From Nakamurella endophytica (GTDB taxonomy: Bacteria > Actinomycetota > Actinomycetes > Mycobacteriales > Nakamurellaceae), in NCBI RefSeq assembly GCF_014646215.1, contig NZ_BMNA01000003.1, positions 558,001 to 622,000 on the forward strand: a stretch of 64,000 bases of DNA, given 5' to 3'. A program made the position numbers and the translations under genes. Positions within the stretch are counted from its first letter, which is position 1. Each line of letters begins with the position of its first letter. The notes under the pieces are model-generated. The model was not told the origin of the DNA. It was given only the letters and a program-made list of their open reading frames with translations, and did not search any database. Of this stretch, positions 42,699 to 52,500 are shown piece after piece.

Positions 42699-45038
42699 AT
42701 GACGGCGTCGGCGGTCGCGGTGAATGCGGATCCGGGGGACACCGCAGGGTCGAGCGGGAGCGCCGGGTGCGTCTCGGACGCCAGGTCGGACGCCCCGTCG
42801 GACGACGTGGAGCGTCTGCGGCTCGAGGTGTTGCGCAGCTTCGGCGTACTCGACACCCCGGCCGAGACCGAGTTCGACGAGCTCTGCGAGCTGGCGGCGG
42901 AGATCACCGGTGCGGCCGCCGCGCGGGTCAACCTCGTCGACGCCGACCGCGTCTGGGCGTTCTCGATGTGCGGACCGGGCGACCGGACCCTCGCCCGCGA
43001 GGTGTCGGTCTGCCGGCACGTGGTCGAGCAGGCCGACACGCTGGTGGTGGCGGACCTGGCGGCGGATCCGCGGTTCGCCGACCTGCCGATCGTTGCCGGG
43101 GACCCGCACTACCGCTTCTACGCCGGCGTCCCGTTGCAGCCGGACGGTTGCACCGTGCTGGGCAGCCTGTGCGTCGCGGACTTCGTCCCCCGGACGCTGA
43201 CGTCGGCTCAGCTGCGCCAGCTGGAGCGGATAGCCCGCCAGGTCTCGGCACAGCTGCGCCGCCGCCGGCTGGCGCTCGACCTGGCCGCCGAGGTAGCCGC
43301 CCGCCGCGCCGCCGAGGCCTCCCGCGATGCCCACCGGCGGCTGCTGGACGGCGTCCTGGACAACAGCGACTCGATGATCTACGCCAAGGACCTGTCCGGC
43401 CGCTTCCTGTTCGCCAACCGGGCACTCGAGCGGCTGGTCCGCGCCGGCGGGCCGGCCGCCGGCCGTCCGGTGGCCGGCCGCAGCGAGACCGAGCTGTTCC
43501 CGGCCACCGCGGACGCCTACCACCGACACGACATCGAGGTGGCCGCCGGCGGCCAGGCCCAGACGTTCCGCGAGGAGGTGCAGACCCCGGCAGGGCCCCG
43601 CCGCTACCAGTCGCACAAGTTTCCGCTGGTCGACGAGCACGGCCGGGTCTGGGCGGTGGCCGGGGTGTCGACGGACGTCACCGAGCTGGAGAACGAACGA
43701 CGCCGGCACGCCGAGGCCGAGCAGCGCTGGCTGCAGCTGTTCGAACGGTCCCCTGTCGGAGTCGCCCTGATCGACGAGGACGGGCGCTGGCTGGCGGTGA
43801 ATCCGGCGTTCTGTGCCCTCGTCGCCAGGGGCGAGGACGAGCTCGTCGGCCGCTCCGCGGTGGACGTCCTGCACCCCGAGGACCGGCCGCACGCGCGCCG
43901 CCTCCCGGAGCGGATCCGGGCCTCCGCGGACGGCGTCGTCCGTACCCACCGCCGGGTGGTGCGGCCCGGCGGCGAGGTGCGCTGGGTCGAGACGACCGTC
44001 AACCACCTGCCCGGCCCCGACGGGACCAGTCACACCCTGGCGCACTGCCAGGACGTCACCGAGCGGGTCGAGGCCGAGCGTGCCCGGCAGCAGACCGAGG
44101 CGGACCTGGACGCGGTCGCCCGCGTCACCCGGCAGATCCAGTCGGGGGCCGACGCCCGCCAGTCCATCGTCGACGCCGTCGGCCAGCTCGCCCACGCGGA
44201 CGTCGTCTCGCTCCTCGAACCGGCCGGCGGGGACCTGCGGGTCACCACGACCACGGCCGGGGACCTGCGGCACCAGACGGTCTCGCCGACCGACGATTCC
44301 GTCGCCCACCTGGTCGCCTGCACGGCAGTGGAGCAGTTCCTGCCGGACCTGGCCGGCGCCACCGGCGTCCCGGCGGAGCTGCACCGGCGGATCGGCGGCG
44401 GCTCGATGTACGTGCTGCCGATCCGCACCGCGACCCACGGCCCGGCCAGCGTGCTGGTGGCCGGCTGGACCCGGCCGGTCGCCGACCTGGACGACCGGCG
44501 CGCCGCCGTCGTGCGGCTGCTGGCGGACCAGGCCGCGGTGGCCCTCCGGCAGGCGGCGTTGCTGGCGGAGCTGGAGACCCTGGCGTCCACCGACCCGCTC
44601 ACCGCGCTGGCCAACCGCCGCCGCTGGGACCAGGAACTGGGGACCCTGTTCGGCCAGGCCCGCCGGTCCGGTGCCCCGCTCACCGTGGCGCTGCTGGACC
44701 TCGACCACTTCAAGCGCTTCAACGACACCCGGGGCCACGCGGCCGGCGACCGGCACCTGGCGGCGTTCGCGGCCGCGGCGCGGGCCGCCGTGCGCGGCGA
44801 CGACCTGGTCGCGCGGTGGGGCGGCGAGGAGTTCGCCGTCGCCCTGCCCAACTGCCCGGCGCAGCACGGCGAGGCCGTGCTGGAACGGATCCGGGCGACC
44901 GTGCCGCACGGCCAGACCTGCAGCATCGGCTACGCCACCTGGGACGGGACGGAGTCGGCCGACGAGCTGATCGGCCGGGCCGACCGGGCGCTGTACGCCG
45001 CGAAGGGCGCCGGGCGGGACCAGGTCCGCGCCGCCTGA
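42699..45038 (+). CDS. Diguanylate cyclase with GAF and PAS sensor domains
   Basis: 779 aa, predicted soluble. Order: GAF domain (~40-170, with CGPGDRTLAREVSVCRHVV), a short coil, two PAS domains (~205-330 and ~340-455; the second with GVALIDEDGRWLAVNPAFC), a second GAF-like domain (~470-605), and a GGDEF domain (~615-775). The active-site loop WGGEEFA near 706-712 is intact, so it should make c-di-GMP from two GTP. No EAL domain. The ATG at 42699 has GGAGG seven bases upstream. What the sensors detect is unknown. It stands next to zwf but has its own upstream signals. Confidence 0.9.
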   Translation: MTASAVAVNADPGDTAGSSGSAGCVSDARSDAPSDDVERLRLEVLRSFGVLDTPAETEFDELCELAAEITGAAAARVNLVDADRVWAFSMCGPGDRTLAREVSVCRHVVEQADTLVVADLAADPRFADLPIVAGDPHYRFYAGVPLQPDGCTVLGSLCVADFVPRTLTSAQLRQLERIARQVSAQLRRRRLALDLAAEVAARRAAEASRDAHRRLLDGVLDNSDSMIYAKDLSGRFLFANRALERLVRAGGPAAGRPVAGRSETELFPATADAYHRHDIEVAAGGQAQTFREEVQTPAGPRRYQSHKFPLVDEHGRVWAVAGVSTDVTELENERRRHAEAEQRWLQLFERSPVGVALIDEDGRWLAVNPAFCALVARGEDELVGRSAVDVLHPEDRPHARRLPERIRASADGVVRTHRRVVRPGGEVRWVETTVNHLPGPDGTSHTLAHCQDVTERVEAERARQQTEADLDAVARVTRQIQSGADARQSIVDAVGQLAHADVVSLLEPAGGDLRVTTTTAGDLRHQTVSPTDDSVAHLVACTAVEQFLPDLAGATGVPAELHRRIGGGSMYVLPIRTATHGPASVLVAGWTRPVADLDDRRAAVVRLLADQAAVALRQAALLAELETLASTDPLTALANRRRWDQELGTLFGQARRSGAPLTVALLDLDHFKRFNDTRGHAAGDRHLAAFAAAARAAVRGDDLVARWGGEEFAVALPNCPAQHGEAVLERIRATVPHGQTCSIGYATWDGTESADELIGRADRALYAAKGAGRDQVRAA

Positions 45039-45057
45039 GAGCCCGTGACCGACGCCG

Positions 45058-47514
45058 TCAGGTGCGGCCGGCCGGCGCGGTCCCGGCCGCCGCCGGGGCG
45101 GTCGAGGGCCGGCCCTGCAGCGGGTCGGCGACGGTGCCGCGCTCCCGCACCACCCGGGCCAGCGGGCCGCGCAGGCCACCGGCCAGCACCTCCAGGTCGT
45201 CCAGGTAGAGCGCCGCCCAGAGCGTGCGGGCCAGTGCCTCGGCGTCGGCGGCGGTCAGCGGCCCGTCGGCGTGCGCGGACCAGCCGTCCAGCACCAGGGC
45301 GTCGACGTGCCGGACGTCGCCCGGCGCCGGCCGCCCACCCGCGGCGGCCGCGGCGGCCTCCGAGGCCCCCGGGCCGTCGACCTCGCCGAGCCAGCGGCGG
45401 ACCGCGACGTCGGACTCGCCCGCGACCACGTCGGCGATCCGCCGGTACCGGCGGGCCAACACCTCGCCGCGGGTGGCCACCAGGCGCACCGCCGACCGCA
45501 CCGCGGGTCCGGCACCGCCGGACCGGATCGCGGCGACCGGGTCACCCGGCTCGGTCTCCGCACCGGTGAGCCGGGCGATCGGCACGGCCACCAGGTGCAG
45601 CCGCAGGGCCCCGTTGACGACCGCGGTCAGGCTCGCCAGGTCCACCGGCTTGCTGCCCCGCTCGGCCAGGTAGGTGCGGAAGGCGTCGTCCAGCCGGGAC
45701 AGCGACGCCTGCACCCTGGCGTCCACCGACCCGGCCGGCACGGACCCCGCGGCGGGGGAGCCGGCCGGCTCCAGCGGGGCCAGGGCCGCGTCGAGCTCCG
45801 CGGCACCGTCCCGGTAGGCGCGGGCCACGGTGCGGCGCAGCGCCCCGGCGGCGCCGCGCGGCCAGGCGACCAGACCGGCGACCAGACCCACGGCGCAGCC
45901 CAGCGCCACGTCCTCGACGCGCACGACGCCCACCGTCCAGCCGGTCGGCACGATGATGTTGAACAGGATCAGCACCAGCACCGTGAACGCGGCCTGCCCG
46001 GCGGCGAACGAGATGGCCGCCGGCGCGAACCCGGCCAGCATGGCCGCCACCGGGAACAACGCCCAGAGCACCGGCGCGTGCACGCCGAGCAGCACGATGA
46101 GGCCGGCGCCGACGGCGAAGCCGACCACGGTGCCGAGCAGGGCCCGCACGGCGGTCTGACCGGTGTTCAGCGCGGCGCTGCGGAGCACCGACAGGGTGCC
46201 GAGCACGACCCAGAACGCGTGCTCGACACCGGTCACCCGGGCCACCGCGACGGCCAGTGCCAGGGCCAGCCCGCTGCGCAGCGCGTTGCGCAGGGTCACC
46301 GACTCGCGGTCCAGGTGCCGGGCGGCCAGCTGCCGGGCCGCGGTCCAGGCGCCGGCCGCGGCCAGACCCGGCCTCGGGGCCGGGCGGCGGCCGAGCAACC
46401 GTCGCCACAGCGGCCGGGCATCGGCGTCCGCCACCTCGGCCACGGTCAGCGCGACCAGGTAGCCGGCGAACGCGACGGTGTGCCAGTGGCGGTCGATGTC
46501 CAGCTGGGCTCGGCCGGACCCGGGCGGCCCGGCCAGCACGGCGGTCGTCGCCGCCTTGATGTCGTCGCGCAGCCCGGCGTGCGCGGCCAGCGCGTCGTCG
46601 AGCCGGCGGCGGCGCTCCGCGCGGTCCGCCGCCTGCAGGTCGAGCACGTCGGCCGCGGCCCGCAGCAGCGCGGTGGTGCTGCGGGCGATGTCGGTGCCCA
46701 GCCGCCGCGCCGTCGTGGCGTCGCCGCCGCCGGCGGAAGTCGCACCGGTGGTGCCGGTCGCACCGTCGGCGCGGTGGGCGCCGGCGATGGACCCGCGGAG
46801 CCACTCGACGTCCTCCACCGACTGCAGCAGCAGCCGGCTGCCGGTGCTGAGCCCGACCGGCCGCGACTCGGTGGACCGCAGCGTCGCCCGCAGCCGGTTC
46901 ATGGTGGCCGCACTGCGGTCCCGCCGGTCCGCCGGGACCGGACCGGAGCTGCCGAGCAGGTCGGCCAGGTCGGCGAGCGCCGCCGCGGTGTCCTCGCGCA
47001 GCCGGTCGTGGTTGCGGGGCGGCCAGAGGAACAGCGCCGCCGGCACCGCCAGGGCCACCGCGAGCAGCCAGCCGAGCACGCGCGGCCCGATGTCCGCGGC
47101 CGTCCCGGTCAGCGTCACCGGCAGCACGAAGGTCAGCAGCGCCGCGCGGCCGGCCGCGGCGATCGCGGCGCTCATCGCACCGGCGAAGACGACCGCCCCG
47201 CCGACGAGCGCCATCCCGGCCACCGCGGTGACCGGGTTCGCCGACGCCAGCGTCCCCAGCGCGACGAAGACCACACCCACCACGGTCAGCCCGAGGTAGC
47301 CCGCGGCGCGGGTGAGGTTGTCGCCGGGGAAGTCGACGAAGAGCAGCAGCGCCGAGGCGCCCAGCGAGGCGAAGGTGGTCAGCCCGTCGTTCGCGGTCAG
47401 CTCGGCCAGGGCGAACGCCGCGGTGACGACGATCCCGGCGCGGACCGCCCGGTGGGTGGCGTACCAGGTCGGGTCGTGCCGGCCGAACCACCGCCGCAGC
47501 GCCCCGTCCGCCAT
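45058..47514 (-). CDS. FUSC-family membrane protein
   Basis: 818-aa protein of the fusaric-acid-resistance/YccS-like family. Two hydrophobic blocks (~20-165 and ~400-555), each with five to six helices, are separated by a cytosolic helical domain of ~230 residues; a cytosolic tail of ~250 residues follows the second. This duplicated layout is the family hallmark. It is probably an efflux or membrane-stress transporter; substrate unknown. The ATG at 47514 has GGGGGAGGG upstream. It is tail-to-tail with the diguanylate cyclase gene, 19 bp apart. Confidence 0.85.
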   Translation of the reverse strand: MADGALRRWFGRHDPTWYATHRAVRAGIVVTAAFALAELTANDGLTTFASLGASALLLFVDFPGDNLTRAAGYLGLTVVGVVFVALGTLASANPVTAVAGMALVGGAVVFAGAMSAAIAAAGRAALLTFVLPVTLTGTAADIGPRVLGWLLAVALAVPAALFLWPPRNHDRLREDTAAALADLADLLGSSGPVPADRRDRSAATMNRLRATLRSTESRPVGLSTGSRLLLQSVEDVEWLRGSIAGAHRADGATGTTGATSAGGGDATTARRLGTDIARSTTALLRAAADVLDLQAADRAERRRRLDDALAAHAGLRDDIKAATTAVLAGPPGSGRAQLDIDRHWHTVAFAGYLVALTVAEVADADARPLWRRLLGRRPAPRPGLAAAGAWTAARQLAARHLDRESVTLRNALRSGLALALAVAVARVTGVEHAFWVVLGTLSVLRSAALNTGQTAVRALLGTVVGFAVGAGLIVLLGVHAPVLWALFPVAAMLAGFAPAAISFAAGQAAFTVLVLILFNIIVPTGWTVGVVRVEDVALGCAVGLVAGLVAWPRGAAGALRRTVARAYRDGAAELDAALAPLEPAGSPAAGSVPAGSVDARVQASLSRLDDAFRTYLAERGSKPVDLASLTAVVNGALRLHLVAVPIARLTGAETEPGDPVAAIRSGGAGPAVRSAVRLVATRGEVLARRYRRIADVVAGESDVAVRRWLGEVDGPGASEAAAAAAGGRPAPGDVRHVDALVLDGWSAHADGPLTAADAEALARTLWAALYLDDLEVLAGGLRGPLARVVRERGTVADPLQGRPSTAPAAAGTAPAGRT

Positions 47515-47572
47515 GTCGACCCTCCCCCGCCGGCGATGCCGTCTGCCCAGGTGCGGCCACCGTAGCGGGCGG

Positions 47573-47578
47573 TACCGT
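47573..47578 (+). promoter_or_regulatory. Leaderless -10 hexamer TACCGT
   Basis: Ends exactly six bases before the GTG at 47585 and fixes that start. Confidence 0.5.
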
Positions 47579-47584
47579 CAGCCG

Positions 47585-48211
47585 GTGGCCGTCCTGCTGC
47601 CCGAGCTGCTGGTGCCCGATGCCGCCGCCTGGCGGGACTGGCTGGTGCGGCACCACGACGCCGCCCCGGGGGTGCGGCTGGTACTGCACAAGAACGGCGG
47701 TGCGGTCACCACCCTGACCTACGCCCAGGCCCTGGACGAGGCGCTGTGCGTCGGGTGGATCGACGGCCAGGCAGGCTCCCGCGACGAGGGCAGCTACCTC
47801 CAGCGGTTCACGCCGCGCACCTCCCACAGTCGCTGGTCCGCGCGCAACGTCCAGCACGTCGCGCGGCTGGAGCGGGAGGGCCGGATGCTCCCGGCGGGCC
47901 GGGCGGCGGTCGAGGCGGCCAAGGCGGACGGGCGGTGGGACGCCGCCTACCCCGGCCCGGCGACGGCGACCACGCCCGACGACTTCGCCGCGGCGCTCGC
48001 CGCGTCGCCGGCGGCACAGGACCGCTACGACGGGCTGACGTCGCAGAACCGGTGGGCCTTCCTGTACCGGCTGTCGACCATCCGGACCGCGGCGACGCGC
48101 AGTCGCCGGATCGCCGAATTCGTCGCCATGCTGGAGCGCGGCGAGCTGTTCCATCCGCAGGGCGCCGGTCCGCGGAGGCCGCGGTCCGCGGCGCCGCCGG
48201 ACGCCGGCTGA
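47585..48211 (+). CDS. YdeI/OmpD-associated family protein
   Basis: 208 aa. It matches the YdeI-like family: LVLHKNGGAVTTLTYAQALD, EALCVGWIDGQ, RFTPRTSHSRWSARNVQHVARL and a C-terminal helical segment. In other bacteria family members are linked to envelope stress or antimicrobial-peptide tolerance, but the biochemical role is unknown; cytosolic here, without a signal peptide. The GTG at 47585 is backed by TACCGT six bases upstream. Divergent from the FUSC gene with 70 bp between starts. Confidence 0.85.
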   Translation: MAVLLPELLVPDAAAWRDWLVRHHDAAPGVRLVLHKNGGAVTTLTYAQALDEALCVGWIDGQAGSRDEGSYLQRFTPRTSHSRWSARNVQHVARLEREGRMLPAGRAAVEAAKADGRWDAAYPGPATATTPDDFAAALAASPAAQDRYDGLTSQNRWAFLYRLSTIRTAATRSRRIAEFVAMLERGELFHPQGAGPRRPRSAAPPDAG

Positions 48212-48249
48212 CCGTCGGGACCGCGCCCCGACGGCCGGACGCGCGCACC

Positions 48250-48255
48250 TACCCT
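48250..48255 (+). promoter_or_regulatory. Leaderless -10 hexamer TACCCT
   Basis: Ends exactly six bases before the GTG at 48262 and fixes the start of the pseudouridine synthase gene. Confidence 0.5.
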
Positions 48256-48261
48256 GGCCGG

Positions 48262-49206
48262 GTGGCACGGCGGCAGGAGCGGACGGGTCGCCGGCCGCCT
48301 CCGCTGCCGGTGCGGGACGGGTTGAACCCCAGCAGGGTGCGGCTGCCCCTCGACGGTCCGTGGACCACGGTGGCCGAGCACCTGCGGGAGCGGTTCGCCG
48401 TCGACCGCGAGCGGCTGGACGGCAAGATCGCCGCCGGTGAGGTGCTGCTGGCCGACGGCCGCCCGGTCACCGAGACGCTGCCGTTCCAGCCGGACGAGTT
48501 CGTCTACCTCTACCGCGACCCCGCCCCGGAGCCGCCGGTGCCGTTCGACGTGGACGTGCTGCACCGCGACGACGGGCTGCTGGTCGTGGACAAGCCGCAC
48601 TTCCTGTCCACCACCCCGCGCGGCCTGCACGTCACCGAATCGGTGGTGGTCCGGCTGCGTCGCCGCTACGGGCTGCCGGAGCTGAGCCCGCTGCACCGCC
48701 TGGACCGGCTCACCGCCGGCGTGCTGGTGCTGTCCCTGGCGCCGGCGCAACGCGGTCTGTACCAGACCATGTTCGCCCGCCGCGAGGTCACCAAGAGCTA
48801 TCTGGCGGTCGCGCCCCACCGCCCGGACCTGGACCTGCCGGCCGTCGTGCGGAGCCGGATCGTCAAGGAGCGCGGGACGCCGGTGGCCCGGGAGGTGCCC
48901 GGCGAGGTCAACGCCGTCACCCGGATCGAGCGGCTGGCCGTGCGCGGTGACCGGGCGCTGTACCGGTTGCGGCCGGAGACCGGCCGCACCCACCAGCTGC
49001 GGGTGCACCTGTCGCGGCTCGGGATCCCGATCGAGGACGACCCGTTCTACCCGGTGCTGCGCGACGTCGACCGGCAGGACTGGTCCGCACCCCTGCAGCT
49101 GCTGGCCGAGGAGGTGGCGTTCGTCGACCCGGTCAGCGGGCTGCCGCGCCGGTTCCGCACCCGGCGCCGCCTCGCCGGGTGGCCGGACGAGGTGCCCGGC
49201 GTCTGA
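48262..49206 (+). CDS. RluA-family RNA pseudouridine synthase
   Basis: 314 aa. Isomerises uridine to pseudouridine in rRNA or tRNA. The catalytic motif SPLHRLDRLTAGVL contains the essential Asp (near 150). ETGRTHQLRVHLSRLGIPI near 238-256 and the substrate-side VVDKPHFL are also present. The N-terminal ~85 residues resemble a degenerate S4-like region. The target site cannot be inferred. The GTG at 48262 is supported by TACCCT six bases upstream. 50 bp after the YdeI-like gene. Confidence 0.9.
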   Translation: MARRQERTGRRPPPLPVRDGLNPSRVRLPLDGPWTTVAEHLRERFAVDRERLDGKIAAGEVLLADGRPVTETLPFQPDEFVYLYRDPAPEPPVPFDVDVLHRDDGLLVVDKPHFLSTTPRGLHVTESVVVRLRRRYGLPELSPLHRLDRLTAGVLVLSLAPAQRGLYQTMFARREVTKSYLAVAPHRPDLDLPAVVRSRIVKERGTPVAREVPGEVNAVTRIERLAVRGDRALYRLRPETGRTHQLRVHLSRLGIPIEDDPFYPVLRDVDRQDWSAPLQLLAEEVAFVDPVSGLPRRFRTRRRLAGWPDEVPGV

Positions 49207-49289
49207 GGTCCGCCGACCCCGCGTCTGAGGTGGCGCCTAGGGAGGAGTCCGGATGTGCCGGGGGGCGCCTTAGGACCACCGTGCTGGGC

Positions 49290-49490
49290 ATGACGAACAA
49301 CTGGTACGCCACGGACCTGATCATCAAGCAGCACCAGGACGACCTCCGCCGCGAGGTCGCCCGCGCCGGCCGCCGGTCGGCCGCGCACCGCCGGGACGTC
49401 CGGACGGCCGGTGGCGTGCGCCGGCTGTGGGCGGCGACCCGGGTGCCCGACGCCCGCCCGCTGCCCGGCGGCGCCCTCCGCACCGCGTGA
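49290..49490 (+). CDS. Small basic protein, function unknown
   Basis: 66 aa, starting MTNNWYATDLIIKQHQDDL and ending in an Arg/Ala-rich tail; one amphipathic helix, no membrane segment. Short proteins of this pattern are widespread and uncharacterised in actinobacteria. A GGAGGAG run at 49241-49247 is too distant to be its SD (over 40 nt). Imperfect inverted copies of GGTGG-N2-CCTAGG-like sequence (about 49230-49242 and 49270-49282) lie upstream. Moderately likely to be real. Confidence 0.55.
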   Translation: MTNNWYATDLIIKQHQDDLRREVARAGRRSAAHRRDVRTAGGVRRLWAATRVPDARPLPGGALRTA

Positions 49491-49561
49491 GCCCCGTGAC
49501 GGCGGGGCGCGGCTCCGCCGTCCGGCCCCCGGCTGTCGGTGCCGTGCGCCACGATGAGCCC

Positions 49562-52500
49562 ATGGCTCGCAGCCCCCGCCGGCCGCTGGTCGGGCGCACC
49601 GCGGAACGCGCGGCGCTGCGCCAGGCCTGGGAGCAGGCGCTGGCCGGCGAGCCCGGCGTCACGCTGGTCGGCGGCGACGCCGGATCGGGCAAGACCCGGC
49701 TGGTCGAGGACCTCACCGCGACGGCCGCCGAGCAGGGGTTGGTGCTGCTCGGCTCGTGCGTCCAGGTCGGCGACCTCGGCGTGCCGTACCTGCCGGTGGT
49801 CGATGCCCTCCGGGCCATGGAGCAGGACCCACGGGGACGCGACCTGCTCGTCGTCGAGGCCGCCCGGCGGCCGGTGCTCGCCCGGCTGCTGCCGCACCTG
49901 GTCGACGAGCCGCCGGGCGACGACCGGCTGCCGGACGGGCTGGCGCAGGGCCAGCTCTTCGAGGCCGTGCACCGCCTGCTGACCGCGCTCGGCGAGACCG
50001 TCCCGGTGCTGCTGGTGCTCGAGGACCTGCACTGGTCGGACGTCGGCACCCGGGACCTGCTGTCCTTCTTGGCGCGCACGCTGCGCCGGGGCCGGATCGC
50101 CGTCGTCGGCACCTACCGCACGGACGATCTGCACCGGCGCCACCCGCTGCGGCCGCTGCTCGCCGAACTAGGGCGGTTGCCGCAGGTCAGCCGGGTGGTG
50201 CTGGGACCGCTGGACCGCGAGGAGATCGGCCGGCTGGTGGACCAGCTGCTCGGCGTGCCGGTCGACCCGGCCGTCATCGACCAGGTGTGGGCCCGCAGCG
50301 AGGGCAACGCCTTCTTCGCCGAGGAGCTCGCCCGCGCCTGCGACGAGGAGCCGACCCGGCCCGGCCGGCTCGCCCTGCCGGCGGACCTGGCGGACCTGCT
50401 GCTGGCCCGGGCCGAGGCGCTGCCGGCCGCCGGTCACCTGGTGCTGCGGATCGCGGCGGTGGCCGGCCGTCCGGCGACTGCGGACCTGCTGCGATCGGCC
50501 GCGCGGGCCATGGACCTCACCGACGACCGGCTGGAGGACGGCCTGCGGCAGGCGGTGGAGGCCGGGCTGCTGGTCACCGACGGGATGTCGTACACGTTTC
50601 GGCACGCCCTGCTGCGCGAGGCGGTCTACCACGACCTCCTGCCCGGCGAGCGGATCCGGCTGCACGGCGTCTTCGCCGACGTGCTGGCCGCCCGGGCGTC
50701 CGGTCCCGTGCCGGACGCGGTGTCCCCGGCCGAGCTCGCCCACCATCGGATGGCCGCGCTGGACCTGCCCGGCGCGCTCAGCGCGCTGGTGGACGCGGCC
50801 ACCGCGGCCGAACGGCTGGCCGCGTCCGCGGAAGCGCTGCGTCACCTGGAACAGGCCGTCCAGGTGCTGCAGCGGCTGGGATCCGGGGCGGACCTGCTCG
50901 ACCTGCTGACCCGCGCGGCCGACGCCGCGACCGGCAGCGGCGACACCGGCCGCGCGGTCCGGCACGGCCGGGCCGCCGTGGCCGAGGCGGACCGCCGCGG
51001 CGACGTCCGGGCCGCGGCCGCCGCCCGGGAACGGCTGGCGCGTTACCTCTTGGACTACGAGCCGTATGACGACGCCCCGCTGCCGGCCGCCGACCGCCGG
51101 GCCGAGGAGGTGGCGCGGGCGGCGGTCGAGCTGCTGCACGACGCCGGCCCGGCCGACGCGCAGCTGGCACGCACGCTGGCCACCTGGGCCCGCACCCTGA
51201 TGTGGTCGGACCCGCCCGGGAGCCTGGTGGCGCTGGACCGGGCGATGGCGGTGGCGCTGGCGGCGGACGCGGCGCCGGTCGCCACCGACGTGCTGGTCAG
51301 CCGGGCGCTGCTGGCCCGCCGCGGCATCGTCGAGGGAGACAGCGCCGCGCTGCTGGCCGAGGCGGCGGACCGGGCCGGGCAGGGCACCGGTGCGGTGCAC
51401 CTGCGGCTGCGGGCCCTGCGGTTCCGCAGCACCCAGCTGCTCGAGGACGGCGACGCGGCCGCGGCGCTCGCGGTCGCCGACCGCGGCATCGCGATGGCCG
51501 CCGAGGCCGGCCTGACCTTCAGCGGCTACGGCCTGGACCTGTTGCTCATGCGGTCCTGGCTGCTCGAGTCGACCGGCCGGTGGGACGACGTGCTGGCCGA
51601 GAGCCTGTCGGCGGTGTACGCGCCCAGCCCGACGGCGCGGGTGCTGGCCACCGTCGCGCTGGGGGTGCTCGTCGGGCAGGGGCGGCCGGAGGCGGACGAC
51701 TTCCTGGCCCGGCTGCGCGGCACGCCGGACTTCTTCCTGCAGCTGCAACTCGATCTGCGGGCGGCGGACCTGCACCTGGTGCGCCACCAGCCGGCCGCCG
51801 CACTGGCCATGGCCGAGCAGGGGCTGCGCCGGTTGGACGGCGACGAGTACAGCACCGAGGCGCTGCTGTTGCTGGGCCGCGCGGTGACCGCCTCGGCGGA
51901 CCTCGCGACGTCGGCCCGGTGGGCCGGCCGCACCGAGGACGCCGACGCGCACGCCGCGGGCGCCGCCGGGTACGTCGAGCGTGCGGTGCGCTCGGCGGCG
52001 CAGGCGTTGCAGGGTCCCTACGGCGAGTTCTGGCGGCTGCGTATCCGGACCGACGCCGCCCGGGCCGCCGGCGCCGAGGACGGACCGGCCTGGGCAGCGG
52101 TGGCGGACGCGGCCGTCCGCGCCGCGCGGGTCCCCGAGGAGGCCGACGCCCGGTACCGCGAGGCGGCCGCCCGGATCGCGGCCGGGGACCGGGGCGCCGA
52201 CACCCTGGCGGCACTGGAACGGGCGGCCGCGCTGGCCTCGACGCTCGGCGCCCGCCCGCTGCTCGACGAGCTGCACCGGCTGGCGCGCCGGGCGCGGCTG
52301 CGGATACCCGGCGACGTGGCGCCGGGTGTGGTCGGCGACGGCGGCCCCGGCGGTCGGGCGCAGACCGCCGGCGGCGCGGCCGATCCGCCGTACGGCCCTG
52401 TCGGCTCTGTCGGCTCTGTCGGCTCTGTCGGCTCTGTCGGCTCTGGCGGCACTGTCGGCACCGTCGGCACCCTGGGCTCTCCGGGCGCCGGTGGGGCTCG

